From NCBI RefSeq assembly GCF_900496975.1, contig NZ_UFQC01000025.1:31898-95897 (forward strand): a stretch of DNA of 64,000 bases, given 5' to 3'. The DNA is from Achromobacter veterisilvae. GTDB lineage: Bacteria; Pseudomonadota; Gammaproteobacteria; Burkholderiales; Burkholderiaceae_B. A model generated the notes under the pieces. The model saw only the letters and a list, made by a program, of their open reading frames with translations. It was not told where the DNA came from and ran no database searches. The position numbers and the translations under genes were made by a program. This document shows, piece by piece, positions 1 to 7,036 of the stretch (within the stretch, counting starts at the first letter, position 1; each line of letters begins with the position of its first letter).

Positions 1-17
1 GTGCCGGTGCTGCCCGG

Positions 18-114
18 GTGTCTGACACCGAAGCGCTGTGCTCTTTCGTTGGTGTCTGACACCCGGGAAGGCCTGCTTCAGCCGGGCGGACCGTCTCGTA
101 CGGGTGTCAGACAC
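18..114. repeat. GTGTCWGACAC palindrome cluster (repeat-family copy)
   Basis: Three copies of the 11-bp near-palindrome GTGTCWGACAC lie at 18-28, 52-62 and 104-114. The last two bound a 63-nt unit whose interior (CCCGGGAAGG then GCTTCA, then GTCTCGT) matches, with divergence, the interior of the units at 30139-30283 and 46166-46770. No gene is seen between the window start and 218; this repeat is what that stretch holds. Function unknown. Confidence 0.85.
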
Positions 115-217
115 TGACGCCGTCACACTTTTTTTCATCGCCGCTGTCGATCTGGCGCCGCGGCGTTCGTCGTCTTCCTGGAGCGAGAATGTTCCGACAC
201 CCCCCAAGGAGACCGAC

Positions 218-649
218 ATGCGATTCATGGTACTAGTCAAGGCGACGGCGGACAGCGAAGCGGGCGTCATGCCCACGGAACAGTTGCTGGCCGACATGGG
301 CCGGTTCAACGAGGAACTGGCGAAAGCGGGCGTGATGCTGGCGGGCGAGGGCCTGCATCCCAGTTCGAAGGGCGCCCGGGTGCGCTTTTCGGGCAGCGCA
401 AGACAGGTGATCGACGGCCCCTTCGCCGAGACCAAAGAATTGGTCGCCGGCTTCTGGATCTGGCAGTGCGCGTCCATGGAGGAGGCGATCTCCTGGGTCA
501 AGCGCTGCCCCAACCCGATGCCCGGGGAATCCGATATCGAGATCCGCCGGATCTTCGAGGCCGAGGACTTCGGCGACGCCTTCACGCCGGAGCTGCGCGA
601 ACAGGAAGAACGGCTGCGCGAGCAGTTGGAGAACAAGCCGGCGCATTGA
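218..649 (+). CDS. YCII-related (DGPF-type) domain protein
   Basis: A 143-residue single-domain protein of the YCII/DGPF family, small dimeric ferredoxin-fold proteins whose biochemical role is mostly undefined. They are often encoded beside ECF sigma factors. The signature DGPFAETKELVAGFWIW sits in the middle, and the N-terminus MRFMVLVKA is the usual first strand. The ATG at 218 is chosen because AAGGAG (206-211) lies 6 nt ahead of it; an upstream in-frame extension to 38 crosses the repeat and is not credible. No sigma-factor partner is present here. Immediately downstream is the C-terminal scrap of a TonB receptor, so this gene may mark a rearrangement junction. Confidence 0.88.
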   Translation: MRFMVLVKATADSEAGVMPTEQLLADMGRFNEELAKAGVMLAGEGLHPSSKGARVRFSGSARQVIDGPFAETKELVAGFWIWQCASMEEAISWVKRCPNPMPGESDIEIRRIFEAEDFGDAFTPELREQEERLREQLENKPAH

Positions 650-709
650 GGTGCAAGGGTTAATGGCGACCCGCGCACCTACAGCCTGAGCGCCAGCCTC
701 AAGTTCTAG
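650..709 (+). pseudogene. C-terminal remnant of a TonB-dependent siderophore receptor
   Basis: Directly after the stop of the preceding gene, one frame reads 19 codons and a TAG, ending in NGDPRTYSLSASLKF. This is the form of the last beta-strand of TonB-dependent siderophore receptors: an x-PR-x-x-x-LSA-x-x-x-F ending with terminal Phe. The second intact receptor in this window ends in the analogous GVPRTVMLSASMDF. No start codon or plug/barrel sequence precedes it. It looks like the 3' scar of a deleted or displaced receptor gene. The last 11 bp overlap the 3' end of the opposite-strand metallophosphoesterase. Confidence 0.6.
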
Positions 710-1517
710 GCGCGGCCAGGTCCCATACGCGGCCGGGTGTGAAGTCCTGTTGCTCGCCTTTCTTGGCGTAGCCCAGCGGGTTGGCCAGCACCCGGCAGCC
801 GTCCTTTACGTAGTCTTGCGGGCAATGCAGGTGGCCGTGCAGCCAGTAGTCGGCCAGGGGCAGCAGGTGGTCGAGGGCATTGCAGAATCCCGCGGTGCCG
901 GGCGTCACGCCATAGCGCGGGTCGGCGCTGGCCAGCGTGGGGGCGAAGTGGGTGACCGCCACCGTGGGGCCGTCGAACGGCTCGCGCAGGGCGGCCTCCA
1001 GCCATTGCTGGCAGGCCAGCCCCTGTTCGCGCATCTGCTCGGCCATGAAGGGGGCGCCATGGCGGCGCATCTCGGCCTTTTCCAGATAGAAGTCCGCCGC
1101 CCGGAACGCCTTGGCGCGTTTGTTCAGCGCGTCGCCCACCGTGTCGCCGTCGGCGGCCAGCGCGTCGAAATCGGTCCAGAGCGTGGTGCCGACCAGGCGC
1201 ATGCCGCCGATGACGAGCGTTTCGCGTTCCAGCCAGTGGATGTCCAGCGCGCGGCACAGTTCGCGCAGGCGTTCGTGCGTTTCGTCGAAGTCCAGGTTGT
1301 CGTATTCGTGGTTGCCCGGAACGTAGACCACCGGCGTGGGCCAGCCGTTGCGCGGCGCGTAGCTGCCCAGCCCGAAGTCCGTTCCATTCAGCCGGGACCC
1401 CCTGCGGTACGAGCCGATGTCCCCGGCCAGCACCAGCAGGTCCGCGCCGGGCGCGGGCCGGGCCAGGAAGGTGGGATCGGTTTCGAGGTGCAGGTCGGAG
1501 AGCAGTTGGATCTTCAT
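699..1517 (-). CDS. Metallophosphoesterase (calcineurin-like)
   Basis: A 272-residue cytoplasmic phosphoesterase of the calcineurin-like superfamily. All metal-binding blocks are visible in order: SDLHLE at the N-terminus (Asp-x-His), LAGDIGS, PGNHEYD, THFAP and HGHLH near the C-terminus. These coordinate a dinuclear metal centre for phosphomono- or diester hydrolysis; the substrate cannot be told from the sequence. The start MKIQLLSDLHLE at 1517 is chosen because the motif must lie near the N-terminus; a longer open frame continues upstream but is low-complexity and antisense to the next gene. It stands alone, convergent with the YCII gene. Confidence 0.88.
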   Translation of the reverse strand: MKIQLLSDLHLETDPTFLARPAPGADLLVLAGDIGSYRRGSRLNGTDFGLGSYAPRNGWPTPVVYVPGNHEYDNLDFDETHERLRELCRALDIHWLERETLVIGGMRLVGTTLWTDFDALAADGDTVGDALNKRAKAFRAADFYLEKAEMRRHGAPFMAEQMREQGLACQQWLEAALREPFDGPTVAVTHFAPTLASADPRYGVTPGTAGFCNALDHLLPLADYWLHGHLHCPQDYVKDGCRVLANPLGYAKKGEQQDFTPGRVWDLAAPRT

Positions 1518-1651
1518 ACCCTCAATCTTAGGCGACCGCGGCCAGGGCCGCGGAAGCGGAGCCCGGCCTTTCCATGAGACACTTTCCCGGATCGACCGGG
1601 ACACGGCAGGCGCGGGCCCCCGGACCGCGAAGACAGACAGGAGGAAATTCC

Positions 1652-2065
1652 ATGCGTATCGCGATCGCGGCGGCAGCCGTTCTTGCGCTGGCGGCCGGCG
1701 CGCAGGCGCAACCGCAGCCGCTGGACTGCGGCAAGGCGGCCACGCAGACGGACATGAGCCTGTGCGCCGACCAGGCGTACCGCAAGTCCGACGCCGGCCT
1801 GAACGCCGCCTACCAGGAAGTGAACGCCCGCCTGAAGGACGACAAGACCGCCACGACCCAGTTCCACGCCGCGCAGCGGGCCTGGCTGTTCTTCCGCGAC
1901 GCGGAATGCGCCTTCGCGGCGGGCGGCACGTCGGGCGGCAGCGCCTATCCGATGGCGTTGAGCACGTGCCTGGATAAGCTGACGCAGGCTCGCACCCGGG
2001 AGTTGCGCGCCTACCTGAAGTGCGGGGAGGGCGACCTGACCTGCCCGGTGCCCGGCAAACCGTAG
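1652..2065 (+). CDS. LprI-like secreted protein (DUF1311)
   Basis: A 137-residue exported protein. Residues 1-20 form a signal peptide (MRIAIAAAAVLALAAGAQA). The mature part has LDCGKAATQTDMSLCADQAYRK, then a Y-x-x-x-x-x-R-L-K-D helix and a WLFFRDAEC block. This is the cysteine-bearing alpha-helical repeat of the LprI/DUF1311 family, periplasmic proteins some of which inhibit lysozyme. GAGGAA precedes the ATG at 1652. The gene overlaps nothing and sits 23 bp before tag. The inhibitor role is family knowledge, not shown here. Confidence 0.85.
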   Translation: MRIAIAAAAVLALAAGAQAQPQPLDCGKAATQTDMSLCADQAYRKSDAGLNAAYQEVNARLKDDKTATTQFHAAQRAWLFFRDAECAFAAGGTSGGSAYPMALSTCLDKLTQARTRELRAYLKCGEGDLTCPVPGKP

Positions 2066-2088
2066 CGGCGATCCGGGAAGGCAAAGGC

Positions 2089-2718
2089 ATGGGCGACGAC
2101 AATTCCGGGTTGGTTACGGATGGAGAAGGCGTGGCGCGCTGCTTCTGGCAGCCGTCCATGCCCGACTATCACGACAACGAATGGGGGCGTCCGGTGGCGG
2201 ACGACCGCCGGCTGTACGAGAAGATCTGTCTCGAAGGCTTCCAGGCCGGGATGGCCTGGATCACCATCCTGCGCAAGCGGGAAGCGTTCCGCGCGGCGTT
2301 CGACGATTTCGATTTCGAGCGGGTGGCGCGCTATACGGACCGCGACGTGGAACGCCTGATGGGCGACGCGGGCATCGTGCGCAACCGCGGCAAGATCCTG
2401 TCCGCCATCAATAACGCGAAGTGCGCGCTGGCCCTGGCGGAGGAAACGGGTTCCCTGGCGGGCTGGCTGTGGAAGCACGAACCGACGCCGCAGGAGCGCC
2501 CGCGGGAGGTGGACCTGGATTACTGGAACAACAACCCGACCTCGGCCGCGTCGGCGGCCTTGTCCCGCGCCCTGAAGAAGCGCGGCTGGACCTTCGTGGG
2601 GCCGACGACGATGTATGCCTTCATGCAGGCGGTTGGCATGGTCAACGACCATCTGTGCGGTTGCGCCTGCCGCGAGGAAGTCGAGCGGGCCCGGACCGGT
2701 TTCAGGCGGCCAGCCTAG
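2089..2718 (+). CDS. tag: DNA-3-methyladenine glycosylase I
   Basis: A 209-residue base-excision repair glycosylase that removes 3-methyladenine from alkylated DNA. Family marks are plain: RCFW near residue 18 and YHDNEWG (His 28), LYEKICLEGFQAGMAW with the catalytic-region Glu, and the C-terminal MVNDHLCGC block. The Cys/His pairs match the structural zinc site known for Tag. Length is slightly above the usual 185-195 because of a 16-residue N-terminal tail. The ATG at 2089 follows GGAAGGC; it begins 23 bp after the LprI-like gene, so co-transcription is possible. A GC hairpin follows the stop. Confidence 0.93.
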   Translation: MGDDNSGLVTDGEGVARCFWQPSMPDYHDNEWGRPVADDRRLYEKICLEGFQAGMAWITILRKREAFRAAFDDFDFERVARYTDRDVERLMGDAGIVRNRGKILSAINNAKCALALAEETGSLAGWLWKHEPTPQERPREVDLDYWNNNPTSAASAALSRALKKRGWTFVGPTTMYAFMQAVGMVNDHLCGCACREEVERARTGFRRPA

Positions 2719-2721
2719 CGC

Positions 2722-2744
2722 AGCCCCGGGGAATCCCGGGGGCT
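2722..2744. terminator. GC-rich hairpin after tag
   Basis: AGCCCCGGG (2722-2730) can pair with CCCGGGGGCT (2735-2744) with one bulged base and a GAAT loop, four bases after the tag stop. There is no T-run, so it is at best a weak intrinsic terminator. Its right edge touches the -35 of the next promoter. Confidence 0.4.
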
Positions 2745-2772
2745 TGAATTGGTTGCGTCTCGCAAGTATATT
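2744..2772 (+). promoter_or_regulatory. Sigma-70 promoter of the MarR-GNAT gene
   Basis: TTGAAT at 2744-2749 and TATATT at 2767-2772 are separated by exactly 17 bp, a near-consensus sigma-70 promoter, 31 bp upstream of the ATG at 2803. Two palindromes flank and interrupt it (next entry). Confidence 0.7.
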
Positions 2773-2788
2773 GGTTGCGAGTCGCAAC
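2753..2788. promoter_or_regulatory. Tandem palindromic operators over the MarR-GNAT promoter
   Basis: Site 1 is TTGCG-TCT-CGCAA (2753-2765), wholly inside the -35/-10 spacer. Site 2 is GTTGCGA-G-TCGCAAC (2774-2788), a perfect dyad starting two bases after the -10 and covering the likely +1. Their centres (2759 and 2781) are 22 bp apart, about two helical turns, so two dimers would bind the same DNA face. Autorepression by the downstream MarR domain is inference from position. Confidence 0.7.
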
Positions 2789-2802
2789 TTTTGAGGCGCG
2801 CC

Positions 2803-3792
2803 ATGGATCTCATCGACATTCCTTCCCAGTCCCGGGACAAGACCATCCAGGACCTGCGGGAGTTCTCCCGCAAGCTGGTGCGCGAACTGGGCTTCATGCG
2901 CACGTCGCTGGCCGGCAGCGACCTGGCGCCGTCCGCGGTCCACGCCATTATCGAGATCGGCCTGCAACCGGGCATCCAGGCGCGCGACCTGGCGGCGATC
3001 CTGCGGCTGGACAAATCCAATACCAGCCGGCAGGTGGCCAGGCTGGAGTCGGCCGGGCTGCTGGCCCGCGAAACGGACAGCGCCGACGCGCGCTCGTCGC
3101 GCCTCTACCTGAGCGACGCGGGGCGCGAACTGCGCGCGCGCATCGACCGGTTCGCCACCGACCAGGTGTCGCGCGCGCTACGGCAACTGGCTCCGGCCGA
3201 CCAGGAATCGCTGATCCGCTTCCTTTCGCTCTACGCGGATGCCTTGTCGAAGGAAAATCCCAACACGGTCCAGGCGGGAGGATCGGGCGGAATCGAACGC
3301 CAGATCCAGGAAGGCTATGCGCCGGGCTGCATCGGCGACGTGGCGAGCCTGCATGCGCGCTACTACGCGCAGGCCTCGGGCTTCGGTGTGTACTTCGAAC
3401 GCAAGGTGGCGACCGAGCTGTCCGAATTCGCCGAAAGCCTGCCCGAGGCCGGGAAGAACGTGTGGCTGTACCTGGACGGCGGCAGGGCCTTGGCCTCCAT
3501 CGTCATCGACGGCGATCCCGCCGCCCGCCAGGCGCACCTGCGCTGGTTCATCGTCGATGAGTCGCTGCGCGGAATGGGCGTGGGCCGCGCTTTGCTGGAA
3601 CGGGCGCTGGCGTTCGCCGATGCGCACTATGACGAAACCTATCTCTGGACGTTCAAGGGGCTGGACGCGGCCAGGCACCTTTACGAATCCGCCGGCTTCG
3701 TCCTGACCGACGAGTCGGAAGGCAGGCAGTGGGGCAGCAAGGTGACCGAGCAGCGCTTTGCCCGGCGCAACCCGGGCGCCGGGCCGCGCTGA
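2803..3792 (+). CDS. MarR-family regulator fused to a GNAT acetyltransferase
   Basis: A 329-residue two-domain protein. Residues about 10-150 are a MarR winged helix: the HTH region reads ARDLAAILRLDKSNTSRQVARLE, followed by a wing with DARSSRLYLSDAG. Residues about 165-325 are a GNAT domain with the acetyl-CoA loop RGMGVGRALL and the closing YESAGF strand. MarR-GNAT fusions are a known architecture, thought to couple ligand or acetylation state to transcription. The ATG at 2803 follows a G-rich GAGGCG. Its promoter carries two matching palindromes, so autoregulation is likely. Targets and acetyl acceptor are unknown. Confidence 0.9.
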   Translation: MDLIDIPSQSRDKTIQDLREFSRKLVRELGFMRTSLAGSDLAPSAVHAIIEIGLQPGIQARDLAAILRLDKSNTSRQVARLESAGLLARETDSADARSSRLYLSDAGRELRARIDRFATDQVSRALRQLAPADQESLIRFLSLYADALSKENPNTVQAGGSGGIERQIQEGYAPGCIGDVASLHARYYAQASGFGVYFERKVATELSEFAESLPEAGKNVWLYLDGGRALASIVIDGDPAARQAHLRWFIVDESLRGMGVGRALLERALAFADAHYDETYLWTFKGLDAARHLYESAGFVLTDESEGRQWGSKVTEQRFARRNPGAGPR

Positions 3793-3811
3793 CGCCGGGA
3801 GGGCGGCGGCC

Positions 3812-4258
3812 TCAGTCTTCCGCTTCGGCCTGCAGCCGGCCCAGGATGAAGCCGTCGACCGCGCTGGTGCGGCCGCGCCAGAGCGTGGGCTGTCCGGCGA
3901 TGGGCGTGCCGTCCGCCGTGAAGAACAAGGCGTCGGCGAGATGGATGTAGTTCGGCAGCGGATCGGCCGGTTGCGGCACGCGGAAGACGTCGCCCAGTTC
4001 GGCCAGGGACGCGTGCACCGCCGAGCGGGTGGAGTCGTCCAGCGCGTTCAGCGAATCCGTGAAACTGGCGGCGAAGCTGTCGAAGTATTCGGCGCCGGAC
4101 ACGATCGAGCCCGACACGAGCATGCCGCCCATTTGCAGCGTGACGCCGATGCTTTCGATCTGGCTGCCGTTGTTGACCAGGTTGACCAGGAATTGCAGGA
4201 AGGCGTCGGCGTCGGGCGCGGCGCCGGCGTTCTGGCCGGGGGTAAGGGCGATGCTCAT
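3812..4258 (-). CDS. GvpU-like protein of unknown function
   Basis: A 148-residue acidic soluble protein. The stretch SIGVTLQMGGMLVSGSIVSG followed by EYFDSF resembles the core of the GvpU family, described as gas-vesicle accessory proteins in Bacillus, but related genes occur widely in bacteria without gas vesicles. No gvpA-like structural gene is in the window. The start at 4258 (MSIALTPGQ) is preferred over 4294/4291 because it begins just before conserved sequence, though no strong Shine-Dalgarno supports either. It is convergent with the MarR-GNAT gene. Family assignment is from recall of the motif and is tentative. Confidence 0.5.
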   Translation of the reverse strand: MSIALTPGQNAGAAPDADAFLQFLVNLVNNGSQIESIGVTLQMGGMLVSGSIVSGAEYFDSFAASFTDSLNALDDSTRSAVHASLAELGDVFRVPQPADPLPNYIHLADALFFTADGTPIAGQPTLWRGRTSAVDGFILGRLQAEAED

Positions 4259-4395
4259 GGAAGAGTCCAGGAAGTTGTCGGAAAAGAGCATCAAGATACT
4301 CGAATCGCGTGGAAATACCCAGGGTCCGATCCGGCGAAAAACAGCCGAATCGGACCCTTATCCTGCCGCCGGGGCCGCGCGCGGGTCCGGGGCGC

Positions 4396-5691
4396 CTACC
4401 AGCCCCAGCAGGTGCCCGCCGCGGGCTTGCCGCAGTTGCGGTAGTTGACCGCGAACCACAGCTTGCCGGCGCCGCGCGGCGTGTCGTCGGCTTTGACGTC
4501 GTGGCGCGGCAGTTCCTCGAGCGTGTCGCGCGCCTTCTTGGTGGGGGAGCCTCCGGCCGCGTTGGGCTCGAGCGCAATCCGGCCCAGGCCGGCGGCGTCG
4601 CGGTCGCCGTACACGATGTCGGCGTCGGCCAACGCGGCCATTTTCAACGAAGCGTCGCGCACGGCGGCCGCGTAGCTGTCGTTCGCGCCCTGGGGGAGCA
4701 GGTCCTTGTCCAGCGTGGCGGGGGCGAGGATCTGCGCCGTGCTGGCGGGCGCCGCGGTCAGGTACAGGTCCAGGCTGGGCAGTTGGCCGCCGGCGGCCTG
4801 GCGGCGCAGCCAGTCGCCCCACAGGAATTCCGCGAACTCCGGCAGGTTGCCGTTGTTGTAGGCGATGTCCCGGGTGAAGTACACCAGCGAGCGGTAGCGG
4901 TCTTCCTGCATGCCGCCCGCTTCCTGGCCGTCGGCCCGGCCCAGCCGGGCGGGCAACTGGTCTACGGTGATGGGCTGGTTCTGGCCGTCTCGCAGCCAGG
5001 TGCGCCGTTCGTCGACCATGCGCTGCCAGAACGCGGCCGCGCTGGGCAGATCGCTGTAGTTGGCGTCCACCTTGACCCAGACCGGCAGCGTGGGGCCGCC
5101 ATCGAATATTTCGCGCAAGGACGAGAAGGTGTGGTGCCCGTCGGTCAGGTAGAGATTGCCGTCCCAGCCCACCGCCACGGTCTTGAGATTGGCGGCATGC
5201 GTGCCGGGCGCGTCCTTGCACGTGAAGGTGCCGGGCTGGTCCAGACGCGCGGCGCGCGCTTCGGCGATGGTCTGGAACGGCTGGGCGCGTTCGGTCCCGC
5301 CCATGTCTTCGCAGTAGTCGTCGAACTTCTTGCCGACGGTGCGGTTCAGGTAGTCCAGTTGCAGCGCCGGGTCGGCCGCCCAGGTGGGACGGTCGAAATC
5401 GCCTTGCCAGCGGCCCAGTTTGTAGTAGATCTGGTCGTAGCCGATGGCAGCCTGGGTGGGCCGCAGTTCTTCGATGCGGACCCGGATGACGTCGCCCGGC
5501 CTGGTTTCCAGATAGGCGGTGTTGCGTGGCGGCGCCACGGCCGCGGGCGGGTCGTCGCGCTCGTCGTCGTCTGCGCCGCCGTTGCAGGCCGCCAGGGCCA
5601 GGGGCAGGAGGGCGGCGGCCAGCAGGCGCAGCAGGGTTTGCGGACGGGCGCCGGGGAGGGGGGAGCGAGAAGGCAGGAGGGTGGGAGTCAT
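4396..5691 (-). CDS. ParB-like nuclease-domain lipoprotein
   Basis: A 431-residue protein with a lipoprotein signal: LALAAC puts the lipidated cysteine at residue 36, followed by an acidic linker (ADDDERDD) that should favour inner- or outer-membrane anchoring on the periplasmic side. The remainder resembles the putative ParB-like nuclease family (ParBc_2). RPTQAAIGYDQIYYK is around 77-91, and DGHHTF at 184-189 is the likely active-site motif. No DNA-partition context exists, and an envelope location argues against a plasmid-partition role. Stand-alone, between a GvpU-like gene and an efflux pump on the same strand. Function unknown. Confidence 0.72.
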   Translation of the reverse strand: MTPTLLPSRSPLPGARPQTLLRLLAAALLPLALAACNGGADDDERDDPPAAVAPPRNTAYLETRPGDVIRVRIEELRPTQAAIGYDQIYYKLGRWQGDFDRPTWAADPALQLDYLNRTVGKKFDDYCEDMGGTERAQPFQTIAEARAARLDQPGTFTCKDAPGTHAANLKTVAVGWDGNLYLTDGHHTFSSLREIFDGGPTLPVWVKVDANYSDLPSAAAFWQRMVDERRTWLRDGQNQPITVDQLPARLGRADGQEAGGMQEDRYRSLVYFTRDIAYNNGNLPEFAEFLWGDWLRRQAAGGQLPSLDLYLTAAPASTAQILAPATLDKDLLPQGANDSYAAAVRDASLKMAALADADIVYGDRDAAGLGRIALEPNAAGGSPTKKARDTLEELPRHDVKADDTPRGAGKLWFAVNYRNCGKPAAGTCWGW

Positions 5692-5774
5692 GGGCCGTTT
5701 CTGGTCTACCGGTCGAAAAGTAGCCGATCATGACCGACCTGTGTTTCCCGCGGATTGCAGCGCGGCGGATTCCA

Positions 5775-6953
5775 TCAGCCTTGCTCGTCGCGCTGCCGGC
5801 GGTGCGCCGCCAGCAGCACGGCGACGACAGCCAGCCACGCGAGCGACAGGGGCTGGGGCGCATCGAAGGGCAGCCACGACGTGGCCGCGAGCCCCAGTCC
5901 CAGCAGGCTGTAGTAGGCCACCCCGAACAGGGCGCCGGCGCGGCCCAGGCAGTGGCCGTAGTGCTTCAGCGCCGGACCGAGCAGGTTCGGGATGGCCAGC
6001 CCGTAGCCCGCGAACAGCGGCAGCGCGGCCAGGGCCCATAGCGGACCGGGTTCGGGGTGGACCATGATGGCGATCGCCTGGGCGGCCACGCCGGCCAGGA
6101 CGCAGCCCAGCCCGTAAGCCACGCGCTGCGCCGGCCCGGCGCTGCCTGGCAGGCGGCGGTTGAACAGCGCGCCCAGGGTCCCGGCCACGGCGACCGCCAG
6201 CCCGATCCAGCCGAAGCCCAGGCCGGGCAGCGGGCCCGTCATGAAAGGGCCGGCCGAATAGAACGAGAACGCCAGCAGGTTCAGGCCGGCGACCAGCACG
6301 GCCGCGCGGCGCAGCCTGGCGTCGCCCAGCATCTGCCGGGCCAGCGCGGGTAGCGCGACGGTCCTGGCGGCTTCGCCCCGGGTTTCCCGCAGCAGCGCGA
6401 TGCCGGCCAGCAGCGCCAGCGATACGGCAAGCGCGATCGCCGCCATCACGCCCCGATAGCCTTTCCAGTCCGAGACCAACTGTCCGGCCAGCGGCCCGGC
6501 CGCGGGCGACCACGCCAGCACGGCGCCCAGCGTCACGAAATAGCGGGTCAGCGATTCGCCGCCGAGCTTGTCGCGCAGCAGCGTCTGGGTCGTGACGGAG
6601 CAGGTGGCCAGCCCCAGCGCCTGGACGAACCGTCCAAGCAGCAGCAGTCCGAAATCGGGCGCGAGCAGGGCGCCCACCGTTCCCGCCAGGCCGACCGCCA
6701 GTCCGCTCAGCAGGGCGGGCCGCCTGCCCCAGGCATCCGCCAGGTGGCCCCACAGCAGCACGCCCACGGCGAAGCCCAGGAAGAAAACCCCCATCACCGG
6801 CTGGGCGGCGGCCGCGTCCAGCCGCCAGTGGCGGGCGAGGTCCGGCAGGGCCGGCGCGAGGATGGTTTCGGCGATCTGCGGCAGCGCCAGCAGCGCGATG
6901 ACCAAGCCGCGCGGCGGCAGGCCGCCGCGGGGGGAAAGGGAAGAGAACGTCAT
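5775..6953 (-). CDS. Bcr/CflA-type MFS drug exporter
   Basis: A 392-residue inner-membrane transporter with 12 predicted membrane segments. Hallmarks of the Bcr/Cml drug:proton antiporters are PQIAETILAPALPDLARHW in TM1, LWGHLADAWGRRPALL (loop 2-3 motif), the GRFVQALG motif-B region, and a motif-C-like AWSPAAGPLAGQ after TM5. Start at 6953 (MTFSSLS) is chosen over 6965. It is divergent from an AraC-type gene at 7037 across about 80 bp, the usual layout for locally controlled efflux. The substrate cannot be predicted. Confidence 0.88.
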   Translation of the reverse strand: MTFSSLSPRGGLPPRGLVIALLALPQIAETILAPALPDLARHWRLDAAAAQPVMGVFFLGFAVGVLLWGHLADAWGRRPALLSGLAVGLAGTVGALLAPDFGLLLLGRFVQALGLATCSVTTQTLLRDKLGGESLTRYFVTLGAVLAWSPAAGPLAGQLVSDWKGYRGVMAAIALAVSLALLAGIALLRETRGEAARTVALPALARQMLGDARLRRAAVLVAGLNLLAFSFYSAGPFMTGPLPGLGFGWIGLAVAVAGTLGALFNRRLPGSAGPAQRVAYGLGCVLAGVAAQAIAIMVHPEPGPLWALAALPLFAGYGLAIPNLLGPALKHYGHCLGRAGALFGVAYYSLLGLGLAATSWLPFDAPQPLSLAWLAVVAVLLAAHRRQRDEQG

Positions 6954-7036
6954 GGCTCGGAGCAAAGGGCCCTAGCGTATCCAGCCGGCATAAAGCAGAA
7001 TTGCGATATCGAGCCATAAAACATCGCGTATCAGAC
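6954..7036. promoter_or_regulatory. Divergent control region, efflux pump / AraC
   Basis: This 83-bp AT-richer gap must hold both promoters. A perfect octamer palindrome CGATATCG lies at 7004-7011, and a related ATCGCG follows about 12 bp later, but no full AraC-type direct repeat can be defined by eye. Confidence 0.35.
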
